64,000 bases of DNA from positions 1-64,000 of the forward strand of contig NZ_RJTN01000009.1 of NCBI RefSeq assembly GCF_005497185.1. Reading direction: 5' to 3'. Position numbers and translations under genes: made by a program. Shown in pieces: positions 18,388 to 27,530 of the stretch. Position 1 is the first letter of the stretch; the number at the start of each line of letters is the position of its first letter. The notes under the pieces were generated by a model, which saw only the letters and a list, made by a program, of their open reading frames with translations, was not told the origin of the DNA and ran no database searches. This stretch comes from Pectobacterium polonicum. Its GTDB lineage: Bacteria > Pseudomonadota > Gammaproteobacteria > Enterobacterales > Enterobacteriaceae.

Positions 18388-19395
18388 GTGGTGTCTTTAA
18401 AAACAATCGCAAATAACCTGGGTTTGTCGGTGGCAGCAGTGAGTCGTGCCCTCAACGGCCATCGGGATATCTCCGAAGCCACGCGCCAGCGTATTCAGGA
18501 AGAAGCGGAACGCATCGGCTATCGCCCTAATACGCACGCGCGCCGCCTGAAAATGGGCAAAAGCGACGCAGTCGGGCTGGTCTATCCCTATGCCTCTTCT
18601 CTGAGTAACGATATCTTTTTTGAGATGATCGGCGCGATCAGTCGCAAACTGGCACAGCACGACGTCGATTTTCTCCTGCTGGCAGATGAACAAGACGAAT
18701 GTCAGGGCGGTGTTCGGTTGATCAACAGCCACCGTATCGACGCGCTAATCGTCGCGCACACGTGCGAGCAGGATGCACGCCTGACGCTACTGCAACGTAA
18801 CAAGGTGCCTTTTCTCGCGCTGGGGCGCAGCCAGTTACCGCATCCTTATGCCTGGTTCGATTTTGACAACCGCGCAGGCATGGCGCTAGCAACGGAACAC
18901 CTGATTGAACTTGGCCATCGCCGTATCGCCATGTTGAGCGAAGACCACCCGCAGGCGTTCATCATGCAACGTCGTCAGGGCTATCGCGATGCTCTGCAAC
19001 ACCACAGCCTCCCCTTTCACGATGCCTACCTGCGCTGTGTCAGCCCTACGCGCCGTGCGGGCTACCAGGCCATACTCGACCTTCTGGCGCTGCCTGAGCC
19101 GCCAACAGCAATGGTGATGGATGGCAACGTTCACGGCGACGGCGCTGTCGCCGCATTGCAGCAAGCAGGCCGCCTTTCCGGTTCACACCCTATCGCGTTA
19201 GTGATGTATGACGGTTTGCCACAGGACAGCCTGACAGACATTAGCGTGACGGCGATAGAGCAGGCGACGCGGGAACAGGTGGGTGAACAGATTGCCAGCA
19301 TGACGCAGGCGCTCATCGCGGGCGAAGCCGTAGAAAATTTGCAGGTGTTATGGCAGCCGACGCTACGCCTCGGTAAAACGAGCTTTCCCGCCTAA
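18388..19395 (+). CDS. LacI-family repressor of the alpha-galactoside unit
   Basis: A 335-residue repressor with an N-terminal LacI helix-turn-helix (LKTIANNLGLSVAAVSRALN, residues 3-22), hinge region RPNTHARRLKMGKS, and a periplasmic-binding-protein-like sugar domain. It starts with GTG (18388 or the adjacent GTG at 18391) after AGGAGAG. The alpha-galactosidase and permease genes follow on the same strand after two perfect CTTAAACGTTTAAG palindromes at 19528-19562, its likely operators. By analogy with RafR the inducer is probably an alpha-galactoside such as melibiose or raffinose. Confidence 0.88.
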   Translation: MVSLKTIANNLGLSVAAVSRALNGHRDISEATRQRIQEEAERIGYRPNTHARRLKMGKSDAVGLVYPYASSLSNDIFFEMIGAISRKLAQHDVDFLLLADEQDECQGGVRLINSHRIDALIVAHTCEQDARLTLLQRNKVPFLALGRSQLPHPYAWFDFDNRAGMALATEHLIELGHRRIAMLSEDHPQAFIMQRRQGYRDALQHHSLPFHDAYLRCVSPTRRAGYQAILDLLALPEPPTAMVMDGNVHGDGAVAALQQAGRLSGSHPIALVMYDGLPQDSLTDISVTAIEQATREQVGEQIASMTQALIAGEAVENLQVLWQPTLRLGKTSFPA

Positions 19396-19527
19396 GCTAT
19401 TCAGCAAGCTGCCACCGTGTAAGCGACATCGGTTGGTTTCTTACGCCAGCCGCAAGCGAGATCCCCTTCACATCGTCATCGAAATCCTTTTCCATTCCCT
19501 AATGATTATTTTAACAACATCACAATT

Positions 19528-19562
19528 CTTAAACGTTTAAGTTGATGACTTAAACGTTTAAG
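19528..19562 (+). promoter_or_regulatory. Two tandem LacI-type operators
   Basis: Two identical perfect 14-bp palindromes CTTAAACGTTTAAG lie at 19528-19541 and 19549-19562, centre to centre 21 bp (two helical turns, same face). They precede the alpha-galactosidase start by about 40 bp. The central ACGT of an AAACGTTT core is typical of LacI/GalR-family operators. Binding by the adjacent repressor is inferred. Confidence 0.85.
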
Positions 19563-19603
19563 CTTTCACTGGGAAGCACGAGCCGTAATTTGGAGCCTTC
19601 CTC

Positions 19604-21748
19604 ATGAAGCGTGATATTGTTCAATTAACCAGCGCACAGTGCGATGTCATCGTACGCTGCGCCCCAGCAGCAGAAATTCTCTATTGGGGGCCGCGGCTAC
19701 GCGGTTTTTCGCCAGAAGATGTCATTTCTCTGCAACGCCCCGTCGCCAACGGCCGTCTGGATGTGGATCTCCCCCTGACGCTGGCAATGGAATACGGGCG
19801 TGGTCAGTTCGGTTCGCCGGGTATTGAAGGGCATCGAGCGGGCTACGACGCCGCGCCGATCTTCACAACCACGCAGGTTGACGTTCAAGACAACACACTC
19901 ACTATCACAGCAGACGATACGCAGGCTGGTCTTCGCCTGACCAACGAACTGCACCTGGACCCGCAGACCGATGTGCTGCAACTGCGCCACACGCTACATA
20001 ATCTGCGCGCTGACGCCTGGCAAGTACAGCGCCTCGCTGTCACACTGCCTGTCCCGGAACGGGCGAATGATGTCATGGCGTTTCACGGCCGCTGGCTGCG
20101 TGAATTTCAGGCTCATCGCCTCACGTTGCAGCACGGCGGCTTTATTCAGGAAAGCCGTCGGGGAAGAAGCTCCCACGAATATTTCCCGGCGCTGATTCTC
20201 GGCGAGTCCGCGTTCAGCGAACAACGTGGCTCAGTATGGGGCGTGCATTTAGGCTGGAGCGGCAACCATCGCCTGCGTGCCGATATCAAAACTGACGGTC
20301 GTCGCGTCGTACAGGCGGAAGCCCTTTATCTGCCGGGCGAAATCACGCTGGCGCAGTCAGAATCCCTCACCACACCGTGGGTCTACGCCGCGTTCTCCGA
20401 TACCGGTTTGAACGGCATGAGCCAGCGTTATCACACCTTCCTACGCCAGTCCTTAATCCAATTCTGTGGTGATAAACCACGCCCGGTGCATCTCAATACG
20501 TGGGAAGGGATCTATTTCGATCACAATCCAGAGTACATCATGCAGATGGCGAGCAAAGCCGCCGACGTCGGCGTAGAGCGCTTCATTATCGACGACGGTT
20601 GGTTTCGCGGGCGTCACCACGACCAAGCCGCACTCGGCGACTGGTATCTGGATGAGGAAAAATACCCTAACGGGCTGATGCCCGTGATTGAGCACGTTAA
20701 AGCCTTGGGGATGGAGTTCGGCATTTGGGTCGAACCGGAGATGATTAATCCCGATTCCGACCTGTTCCGCGCCCATCCCGACTGGGTGCTGCAATTGCCC
20801 GGCTACGCACAGCCAACGGGCCGCTACCAGTACGTGCTGAATTTAAACCAGCCCGACGCTTTCGCTTATCTACTGGAGCGGCTGAGCTGGCTGCTGGGCG
20901 AGCATCCCGTCGATTATGTGAAATGGGATATGAACCGCGAACTGGTGCAGCCCGGCCATGAGGGACGTCTGGCCGCCGATGCGCAAACCCGACAGTTCTA
21001 TCGTCTGCTCGATACCCTGCGTCAGCGTTTTCCCCATGTCGAATTTGAATCCTGTGCCTCCGGCGGCGGCCGCATCGACTACGGCGTGCTGGAGCGTACC
21101 CAGCGTTTCTGGGTATCGGATAACAACGATGCACTGGAGCGCCAGACTATCCAGCGCGGCATGAGCTACTTCTTTCCACCAGAAGTGATGGGGCAGCACA
21201 TCGGCCATGCGCGCTGCCACGCGACGTATCGACGCCATACCATCGCCTTTCGCGGCCTGACAGCCCTGTTCGGCCACATGGGAATCGAGCTAGATCCTGT
21301 CAAAGCGGATGACGACGAACTGGAAGGCTATCGCCACTACATTCAGCTGCATAAGACGCTGCGCCCGCTGCTGCACAGCGGCACCACCTGGCGGGTAGAG
21401 ATGCCGGACGATACGGTACAGGTCACTGGCGTGGTGAGCCGCGATCGCCAGCACGCGGTTTTCCAACTAGCCCAATTGCGTATGCCGGATTATTCGCTGG
21501 CAGGCACGCTCCGCTTCCCCGGCCTGCTGCCCGATGCACGCTATGAAGTCAAACTGTTGGATGGCCCGGAGATCAAAACGGTGCGTGAAGGTGGCGGCAC
21601 CATGCGGGAGCTTCCGCCTTGGTTACGTCAGCCGATTGTGGTTTCCGGCGATTGGTTGATGCAGGCCGGCCTTGCCCTTCCCGTCCTGACGCCAGAAACC
21701 GCCATTCTGGTCACGCTTTCAGCGGTGGCTGAGACCTCCGGCAGCTAG
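19604..21748 (+). CDS. Alpha-galactosidase, GH36
   Basis: A 714-residue glycoside hydrolase family 36 enzyme that releases galactose from melibiose, raffinose and related sugars. The catalytic barrel contains NTWEGIYFDHN and FIIDDGWFRGR. The nucleophile is Asp442 in KWDMNRE, then SCASGGGRIDYG, and the acid/base Asp near 506 in VSDNNDALE. An N-terminal beta-sandwich and a C-terminal beta domain complete the GH36 layout. No signal peptide is seen, so it acts in the cytoplasm on imported sugar. It resembles RafA and is followed by a LacY-type permease. Expression is probably set by the two upstream operators. Confidence 0.93.
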   Translation: MKRDIVQLTSAQCDVIVRCAPAAEILYWGPRLRGFSPEDVISLQRPVANGRLDVDLPLTLAMEYGRGQFGSPGIEGHRAGYDAAPIFTTTQVDVQDNTLTITADDTQAGLRLTNELHLDPQTDVLQLRHTLHNLRADAWQVQRLAVTLPVPERANDVMAFHGRWLREFQAHRLTLQHGGFIQESRRGRSSHEYFPALILGESAFSEQRGSVWGVHLGWSGNHRLRADIKTDGRRVVQAEALYLPGEITLAQSESLTTPWVYAAFSDTGLNGMSQRYHTFLRQSLIQFCGDKPRPVHLNTWEGIYFDHNPEYIMQMASKAADVGVERFIIDDGWFRGRHHDQAALGDWYLDEEKYPNGLMPVIEHVKALGMEFGIWVEPEMINPDSDLFRAHPDWVLQLPGYAQPTGRYQYVLNLNQPDAFAYLLERLSWLLGEHPVDYVKWDMNRELVQPGHEGRLAADAQTRQFYRLLDTLRQRFPHVEFESCASGGGRIDYGVLERTQRFWVSDNNDALERQTIQRGMSYFFPPEVMGQHIGHARCHATYRRHTIAFRGLTALFGHMGIELDPVKADDDELEGYRHYIQLHKTLRPLLHSGTTWRVEMPDDTVQVTGVVSRDRQHAVFQLAQLRMPDYSLAGTLRFPGLLPDARYEVKLLDGPEIKTVREGGGTMRELPPWLRQPIVVSGDWLMQAGLALPVLTPETAILVTLSAVAETSGS

Positions 21749-21842
21749 CATTTTCACTTGCTTTAGACATTCGCAACACGACCGCGCGGGACAGCAACGT
21801 CCCGCGTCATGATGCTCGCTACCCTCTTGGGGGGAAATAAAG

Positions 21843-23105
21843 ATGCCTACTACCTCGTGCTACTACAAAAATAACCGTAACTTCTGGATTTTCGGCGCAT
21901 TCTTCTTTCTTTATTTTTTTATCATGGCGACATGCTTTCCATTTTTGCCGATTTGGCTATCGGATGTTATCGGGCTCAATAAAACTGATACTGGCATCGT
22001 CTTTTCCTTCCTGTCCTTGTTCGCCATCCTGTTTCAGCCGTTCCTCGGCATTCTGTCCGACAAGCTGGGCATGAAGAAGCACCTGCTCTGGGTAATCTCC
22101 GTGCTGTTGCTCTTTTTTGCCCCTTTCTTCCTGTATGTCTTCGCTCCGCTGTTAAAAATCAACGTAATATTGGGTGCCTTGGTCGGCGGCCTGTATATCG
22201 GCTTCTCTTTCAGCGCGGGGGCTGGAGCCATTGAAGCCTACATCGAACGCATCAGCCGGCAGCACCACTTTGAGTACGGTAAGGCACGCATGTTTGGCTG
22301 CTTTGGCTGGGGAATCTGCGCCTCAACGGCGGGTATGTTGTTTAACATCAACCCCGATATCGTATTCTGGATGGGGTCTGGGTCGGCGATTATTTTGCTC
22401 GTATTACTGTGTCTGGCAAAAACAGAGAGCAACCCAACCGCCGCCGTCATAGATTCACTGGGGGCTAACGCCTCGCCTTTTAGCCTCAAGCTGGCATTAG
22501 GGCTGCTGACTAACCGTCAATTCTGGCTGCTGGTGCTGTACGTAGTCGGCGTCGCCTGTATTTATGACGTCTACGATCAGCAATTCGCTAACTTCTTTAA
22601 ATCGTTCTTTAGTTCACAGGAACAGGGCAATCAGATCTTTGGTTTTGTCACCACCGCAGGGGAAGCTGCGAATGCGCTGGTGATGTTCTGCACGCCGTGG
22701 CTGATCGGTCGGATCGGTGCCAAAAATGCACTACTGGTGGCAGGAACAATTATGTCGATCAGGATCTTGGGCTCGGCCTGCGCCACATCCGTCACGGAAG
22801 TCATCATTCTGAAAATGCTGCACGCCTTCGAAGTGCCATTGCTGCTGATCGGGATCTTCAAATACATCGCCAATACGTTTGATTCGCGCTTATCGGCCAC
22901 GATTTATCTGGTGGGCTTCCAGTTCGCCAAACAGTTCATGGCGATATTTCTCTCCTCTGCCGCGGGCAATCTGTACGATCGTATCGGTTTCAACCAGACT
23001 TACCTGATTCTGGGCGGCATTGCGATCGCCTTTACGGCGATTTCCGCCTTTACGCTGTCATCATCATGTAGCTCGACGAGGATGAGTTCTCAGGCTGCGC
23101 ATTAA
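21843..23105 (+). CDS. LacY/RafB-family oligosaccharide:H+ symporter
   Basis: A 420-residue, twelve-helix permease of the oligosaccharide:H+ symporter family, close to LacY, RafB and CscB. LacY-like features are NFWIFGAFFFLYFFIMATC at the start, GILSDKLGMKKHLLW in loop 2-3, GKARMFGCFGWGICAS with the Arg of the sugar site, and YDVYDQQFANFF. Glu and His of the proton pathway are in MLHAFEVPLLLIG. GGGGGGAAAT precedes the ATG. Its position after the alpha-galactosidase suggests raffinose or melibiose uptake. A hairpin at 23114-23142 separates it from the convergent ABC operon. Confidence 0.92.
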   Translation: MPTTSCYYKNNRNFWIFGAFFFLYFFIMATCFPFLPIWLSDVIGLNKTDTGIVFSFLSLFAILFQPFLGILSDKLGMKKHLLWVISVLLLFFAPFFLYVFAPLLKINVILGALVGGLYIGFSFSAGAGAIEAYIERISRQHHFEYGKARMFGCFGWGICASTAGMLFNINPDIVFWMGSGSAIILLVLLCLAKTESNPTAAVIDSLGANASPFSLKLALGLLTNRQFWLLVLYVVGVACIYDVYDQQFANFFKSFFSSQEQGNQIFGFVTTAGEAANALVMFCTPWLIGRIGAKNALLVAGTIMSIRILGSACATSVTEVIILKMLHAFEVPLLLIGIFKYIANTFDSRLSATIYLVGFQFAKQFMAIFLSSAAGNLYDRIGFNQTYLILGGIAIAFTAISAFTLSSSCSSTRMSSQAAH

Positions 23106-23113
23106 CGTGATCA

Positions 23114-23142
23114 CGCCCCGTTGAGTCAGTATCAACGGGGCG
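23114..23142. terminator. Hairpin between convergent permease and ABC operon
   Basis: Eleven-bp perfect stem CGCCCCGTTGA/TCAACGGGGCG with a seven-base loop, nine bases after the permease stop and just after the substrate-binding-protein gene in the other direction. No strong T run on either strand. Confidence 0.65.
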
Positions 23143-23150
23143 GGACTTCC

Positions 23151-24458
23151 TTATTTCACGTCTCGTAACGCGGTTTTATCCACATAAGGTTTCATGATGT
23201 TATCTGCCTCTTTTTGCGCAGCCGCCGCGGCGTCCTCGACTTTTTTCGCCGGATCGTTTAGCAGCGCCGCCAGCTGATTTTCCATCGCTTTGCGTACTGC
23301 GACCGTTTCATAAGTGGCGTACCACGGATGAGCATATTGCAACTGCGACAAGGCAATGGCCGCACGCGGATCTTTCGCCAGATAGTCTTTCATTTCCGGC
23401 AGGTCGTAGGCCGCCATACGCGGTGCAAAGTAGCCGGTAAAACGGCTCCAGCTTCCGCTGACTTCCGGGCTGACCAGATAGTTCATAAACTGCCAGGCCG
23501 CTTTCTTCTGCTCCTCGGAAATCCCTTTGAAGCTCACCAAACTCGCCCCGCCGAGGGTCACACCACGACGCTCTTTTTCCGGCATCATTGCCACGCCAAG
23601 CTGGAAATCTTTGGTGTTTTCACGCATAAAGCCCAGCGCACCCGTGCTCAGCATCGCCATACCCAGCTTACCGGAGAAAAACGCGGCGCTGATCTGTTTG
23701 GAATTCAGCACGCCAGCGGGCATTGCTTTGTCGCGGTATACCAGATCGCGCCAGAACTGGAGCGCGCCCTTGGTCGATGCGGTGTTGTAATACACTTCAC
23801 CCGGATAGTCAGCATTGTAATACGCTCCGCCGTTGGCACGCGTCAGTGCAGACAGCATCCAACCGCCGTAGTCATCGTTCGTGGACGGAATCATGATGCC
23901 CCACTGCCCTTTTGCCGGGTCAGTCAGTTTCTTCGCGATCGCAGCGACTTCATCCCAGTTTTTCGGCGGTTCGTTAAAGCCTGCCTTCTTCAGCATGTCT
24001 TCGTTGTAATAGAGGATCGGCGTCGAGTTGTGGAACGGGATCGCGTAAGTCACGCCCATCACCTGCGCGTTCTGATGCAGCGCAGGCCAGAAGTTTTTAG
24101 TCAGGAAAGGCGTAGCTTTTTCGTTGCCGTATTTAAACAGCTCGTCCATCGGCAGGATTTCATCTTTGATGACCAGATCGGCGGTGAAGTTAGCCGACAT
24201 AATGACCAGCGCCGGAGGATCGCCCGCTTTAGCGGCCGCTTCTGCTTTCACTTTCGTCGTATCGTAATTGCCGGTGAAGATCCCACGCACTTCAACCTGA
24301 TCCTGTGATTGGTTGTATTCCTTGATGATGCGCGTCATTTCCATCGTCAGCTTGCCATCAACTGGGGCGGGGAACATAAAATCGATACTCTCTTTTGCCA
24401 GCACCGGGCCAGACATCAGCAAGGCTATCGCCAGCGCCATCATACGAGGCTTACGCAT
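23151..24458 (-). CDS. ABC substrate-binding protein, UgpB-like
   Basis: A 435-residue periplasmic solute-binding protein. The start is set at 24458 (MRKPRMMALAIALLMSGPVLA, a signal peptide cleaved before KESIDF), where AGGAG lies just upstream; the frame runs further to 24611 but inside the ATPase gene. The mature protein starts ESIDFMFPAPVDGKLTMEM, and later YNEDMLKKAGFNEPPKNWDE and LGGASLVSFKGISEEQKKAAWQFMNYL are typical of family 1 binding proteins such as UgpB. Its first eight bases overlap the ATPase end. The GpdQ-type enzyme in the operon suggests glycerol-3-phosphate or glycerophosphodiesters as ligand. Confidence 0.88.
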   Translation of the reverse strand: MRKPRMMALAIALLMSGPVLAKESIDFMFPAPVDGKLTMEMTRIIKEYNQSQDQVEVRGIFTGNYDTTKVKAEAAAKAGDPPALVIMSANFTADLVIKDEILPMDELFKYGNEKATPFLTKNFWPALHQNAQVMGVTYAIPFHNSTPILYYNEDMLKKAGFNEPPKNWDEVAAIAKKLTDPAKGQWGIMIPSTNDDYGGWMLSALTRANGGAYYNADYPGEVYYNTASTKGALQFWRDLVYRDKAMPAGVLNSKQISAAFFSGKLGMAMLSTGALGFMRENTKDFQLGVAMMPEKERRGVTLGGASLVSFKGISEEQKKAAWQFMNYLVSPEVSGSWSRFTGYFAPRMAAYDLPEMKDYLAKDPRAAIALSQLQYAHPWYATYETVAVRKAMENQLAALLNDPAKKVEDAAAAAQKEADNIMKPYVDKTALRDVK

Positions 24459-25539
24459 TTCTTTTCTCCTGGGATAAATTACGGGCGGTTTGCCCGGAAA
24501 ACCAATGACAATCCTGCGGTGAAAAATGAAGCACAACGGACGTACCAATGTTCGGCACGCCATCACGATTTGGCCGACGGTAGCGGATATTGCCCAGCGG
24601 CGTATCCACATGAATCAGATACTCTGCGCCAAACAGCTCCCGTTGCTTCACCGTTCCCGATAACGATAAATCGCCGTCTGACGCGGCGTGTTCGGTCATA
24701 TGCTCAGGGCGAACCCCTAGCAGCACACTGGTTAATGAACGCGTTTCTTCACTGGCGGGCAGCACCACAGGCAATGCTTGCAAAAACGCATAACCATCGG
24801 AACAGGCCAACGTCACCATGTTCATTGCAGGCGTACCGATAAATCCGGCGACAAAAACGTTCGCCGGATGGGAGTACAGTTGTTCTGGTGTACCAACCTG
24901 TTGCAGCACGCCACGATCCAGTACGGCAATCCTGTCCGCCATCGTCATCGCCTCGATCTGATCGTGCGTGACGTAGACGGTGGTGGTTTTCAACTGCCGA
25001 TGCAGATCCATAATGCCGTCCCGCACGTCGCTGCGCAGCCGAGCATCCAGGTTCGACAGCGGTTCATCCATCAGAAACAAGCGTGGATCGCGCACGATCG
25101 CTCGTGCCATCGCCACGCGCTGACGCTGGCCGCCGGACAGTTTTCCCGGCTTGCGTTTGAGTAATGGCTCAAGCTGGAGCAAGCTGGCAACGCGCTGTAC
25201 CCGCTGTGGATACTCCGCTTTCGGCTCACCGCGCATCCGCATACCAAAAGTGATGTTCTGCTCGACCGTCAGGTGTGGAAACAGCGCATAGTTCTGGAAG
25301 ATCATCGAGAAATTGCGCTGCTTCGGGCTCCACGTCGTGATGTCGTCATCACCCAGCAGGATTTGCCCATCGCTGACGTCTTCCAGACCGGCCAACATAC
25401 GCAGCAGCGTACTCTTGCCACAGCCGGATGGCCCGACCAGCACCAAAAACTCGCCGTCGGCGATATCCAAGGATAGCGATGCCAGCGCCTGCGTGTGTTC
25501 AAAGCGTTTACTGATATTACGTAGTTGAATCACGGCCAT
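24451..25539 (-). CDS. ABC importer ATPase, UgpC/MalK family
   Basis: A 362-residue ATPase energising the importer. Walker A is GPSGCGKSTLLRML (about residues 36-49), the Q-loop IFQNYALFPHL, the signature LSGGQRQRVAMARA, Walker B LFLMDEPLSNLD and the switch His in VYVTHDQ. A C-terminal TOBE domain (about residues 240-355, GVRPEHMTEHAAS) is typical of the MalK/UgpC group. It overlaps the preceding gpdQ stop by one base (TAATG) and the following binding-protein start by eight, so the three genes are translationally coupled. Confidence 0.93.
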   Translation of the reverse strand: MAVIQLRNISKRFEHTQALASLSLDIADGEFLVLVGPSGCGKSTLLRMLAGLEDVSDGQILLGDDDITTWSPKQRNFSMIFQNYALFPHLTVEQNITFGMRMRGEPKAEYPQRVQRVASLLQLEPLLKRKPGKLSGGQRQRVAMARAIVRDPRLFLMDEPLSNLDARLRSDVRDGIMDLHRQLKTTTVYVTHDQIEAMTMADRIAVLDRGVLQQVGTPEQLYSHPANVFVAGFIGTPAMNMVTLACSDGYAFLQALPVVLPASEETRSLTSVLLGVRPEHMTEHAASDGDLSLSGTVKQRELFGAEYLIHVDTPLGNIRYRRPNRDGVPNIGTSVVLHFSPQDCHWFSGQTARNLSQEKRNA

Positions 25540-26363
25540 TACGCATCCACCGGACAGCTGATTCGAGGGTCATAGAGATAAGGACCGGGGTAAGACGCAA
25601 TCGACTGGCAATAGCTCACCAGCCCGGTCACCGGCACATAGCGATGCATGACTACGCTGGCAGGCTCCAGGTTGTAATACGGCGCGTCGTCTTCGTAGAA
25701 ATACGGAACCTGGTGGACGGTTCCCGGTACAGTGGCAATAATCGCCTGCCGATGCTGCGTCATAATCAGACGATGCGTATGCCCACAAAATACGCGTGTG
25801 AGCTGCGGGAAACGTTCGATTAGCATCAGCAGTTCATGTCCGTTTTCGCAGGCGATACGATCCATCTGTGCCGATCCCAGCGGCAGCGGTGGGTGATGCA
25901 TGAAGATCGCCGTTTCTCGCGTCGAATGCTCCTGTAATTGCTGCTCCAGCCAGCCCAACGTGGACGGCGTCAACCAGCCTTTCGATTGCCCTGCCAGACT
26001 GGTATCGATAAACAGCAAACGCATCGGGAAACCATCCACCGCATAGCGAATATTTTCCGGATCATCACCCAGTTGCGGACACAGCGGGCGCATCGCGTTA
26101 AGAAAATGCTGCTTATCATCGTGATTGCCCGGGATCACATACAGCGGGTAATCCAACATTTGTAACACGCGCTGTGCTACCTGATACTCCTGCGGACGCC
26201 CGCAGTTAACAATATCACCGCTAATCACTACGGCATCTGGCCGCTCACGCAGTGCATTTAACTGGTTGATGACTTCCGCATTTTCCCCGTTAATATCAAT
26301 AAATTCATAGAGCTTGCGTCCCTCACTGCGAAAATGCAGATCGGAAATCTGTGCCAGCAACAT
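25539..26363 (-). CDS. gpdQ: Glycerophosphodiesterase GpdQ, binuclear metallohydrolase
   Basis: A 274-residue calcineurin-like phosphoesterase very similar to the Enterobacter aerogenes GpdQ that hydrolyses glycerophosphodiesters. The metal-binding motifs are all present: [10 protein letters not shown] (D-x-H), [11 protein letters not shown] (GD), VIPGNHDDK (GNHD), [10 protein letters not shown] and VFCGHTHRL (GHxH). The start is set at 26363 (MLLAQISD); the longer frame to 26516 is non-family sequence. No signal peptide, so it would act in the cytoplasm on imported glycerophosphodiesters, giving glycerol-3-phosphate and an alcohol. It occupies the role of UgpQ in the E. coli ugp operon but is an unrelated fold. 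Confidence 0.9.
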   Translation of the reverse strand: MLLAQISDLHFRSEGRKLYEFIDINGENAEVINQLNALRERPDAVVISGDIVNCGRPQEYQVAQRVLQMLDYPLYVIPGNHDDKQHFLNAMRPLCPQLGDDPENIRYAVDGFPMRLLFIDTSLAGQSKGWLTPSTLGWLEQQLQEHSTRETAIFMHHPPLPLGSAQMDRIACENGHELLMLIERFPQLTRVFCGHTHRLIMTQHRQAIIATVPGTVHQVPYFYEDDAPYYNLEPASVVMHRYVPVTGLVSYCQSIASYPGPYLYDPRISCPVDA

Positions 26364-26379
26364 AACAACCACCTCTATC

Positions 26380-26605
26380 GTTATTTCGCCCATTGGCGAA
26401 CGCCAATCGTTTAAGGATCGAGATACACGGAGCGTGTCGCTCCTGATAAATAGAATTAAGTCACCCGCATGGCCTAATGCCGATAGCTTAAGCATCGAGA
26501 TACACGGGGCGACCACAGGGGTGAGGCATCCCTGCGGGAACCTCCCCCTGTGTTTCCCCTAACAACGGGCTTAAGTAACCGGTATTACCCGCATTAACCC
26601 ATTAG
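26380..26605. repeat. Small repeats and hairpin inside the ABC operon
   Basis: The gap between permease 2 and gpdQ holds two direct copies of ATCGAGATACACGG (near 26418 and 26493) and a long imperfect hairpin CACAGGGG...CCCCTGTG (about 26514-26555). Such elements often occur as dispersed intergenic repeats. The hairpin could lower expression of the downstream gpdQ-ATPase-binding protein genes or stabilise the upstream part of the message. Confidence 0.5.
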
Positions 26606-26609
26606 CGAT

Positions 26610-27530
26610 TCACTTAATGCCCGAGAAGCCGAAGCTGCTCAGGAACTGCTTCTGGAACACCACAAAAGCCACCATCAGCGGCAGGCACACCAGCAGCGTG
26701 CCTGCGCAGATTAATCCCCACTGTCCGCCGGACTCTGCGCCCATCGCGAACGACACCAGCCCGATAGTCAGCACCTGTTTGTCGGGGTCATTGAGCACCA
26801 TCAGCGGCCAGAGATATTCGTTCCAGTGGTAGGTAATGCTGACCGTGGCAAAGGCCAGAATCGACGGCCAGGTCATCGGAATCAGCACGTGAAACACCAC
26901 TTGCCACCAGCGACAGCCTTCCATCAAGGCGGCTTCTTCGATCTCTTTGGCGATATTGAGAAACGCCTGACGCATCAGAAACACGCCAAACGCCGAGGCG
27001 AAATACGGCATCATCACGCCGGTCAGCGTATTGAGCAGGCCAAGCTGCTTGAGCGTCATCATGTTCGGCACCATCATGACGACGGGCATGATCATCATTT
27101 GAATCAGCAGCAGATAGAACAGCAGCGTTTTGCCGCGGAACTCGTGATAGGCAAAGATGTAGCCCGCCGTGGTGATCGTCACCAGCTGTACCAGAAACGT
27201 GCCGACCGCAAAGATCAGCGTATTGGTGTAAAGCCGTAACCAGTCGGCGCTGTCCCACGCATCGCGGAAATTATCGAACGTCAGCGGGAGACGCGGCAAC
27301 AGCGAGGCCATGTCTACGCCAAAGCTGCTGGCGCTGACGGAAGCAGACAGCATCCAGATAAACGGGCTGAGCCACAGCAACGCGGCACAAATCAGCAGCA
27401 GCGGCAGCGTAAACCGCGTCGTGATGCGAAGAGGATGGCGGTTGGCAACGCGGCGGTTTGCAATATTCCGAACGCCAATATTCGGATTTTCAACGTTCAG
27501 GTTATCAACACTCGGATTTTCAACGCTCAT
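26610..27530 (-). CDS. ABC importer permease 2, UgpE-like
   Basis: A 306-residue inner-membrane permease with six predicted helices. The EAA loop that contacts the ATPase is EEAALMEGCRWWQVVFHVLI (about residues 195-214). The C-terminus LSSFGFSGIK resembles the end of UgpE/MalG proteins. An odd N-terminal extension (residues 1-33) is rich in Val-Asn repeats (VENPSVDNLNVENPNIGV), absent from usual family members. The gene overlaps permease 1 by 11 bp, so it is translationally coupled to it. Confidence 0.9.
   Translation of the reverse strand: MSVENPSVDNLNVENPNIGVRNIANRRVANRHPLRITTRFTLPLLLICAALLWLSPFIWMLSASVSASSFGVDMASLLPRLPLTFDNFRDAWDSADWLRLYTNTLIFAVGTFLVQLVTITTAGYIFAYHEFRGKTLLFYLLLIQMMIMPVVMMVPNMMTLKQLGLLNTLTGVMMPYFASAFGVFLMRQAFLNIAKEIEEAALMEGCRWWQVVFHVLIPMTWPSILAFATVSITYHWNEYLWPLMVLNDPDKQVLTIGLVSFAMGAESGGQWGLICAGTLLVCLPLMVAFVVFQKQFLSSFGFSGIK

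Noticed and set aside
23328-24308. 326-residue + frame within the binding-protein gene
   Set aside because: Antisense to a well-supported substrate-binding protein; no motifs.
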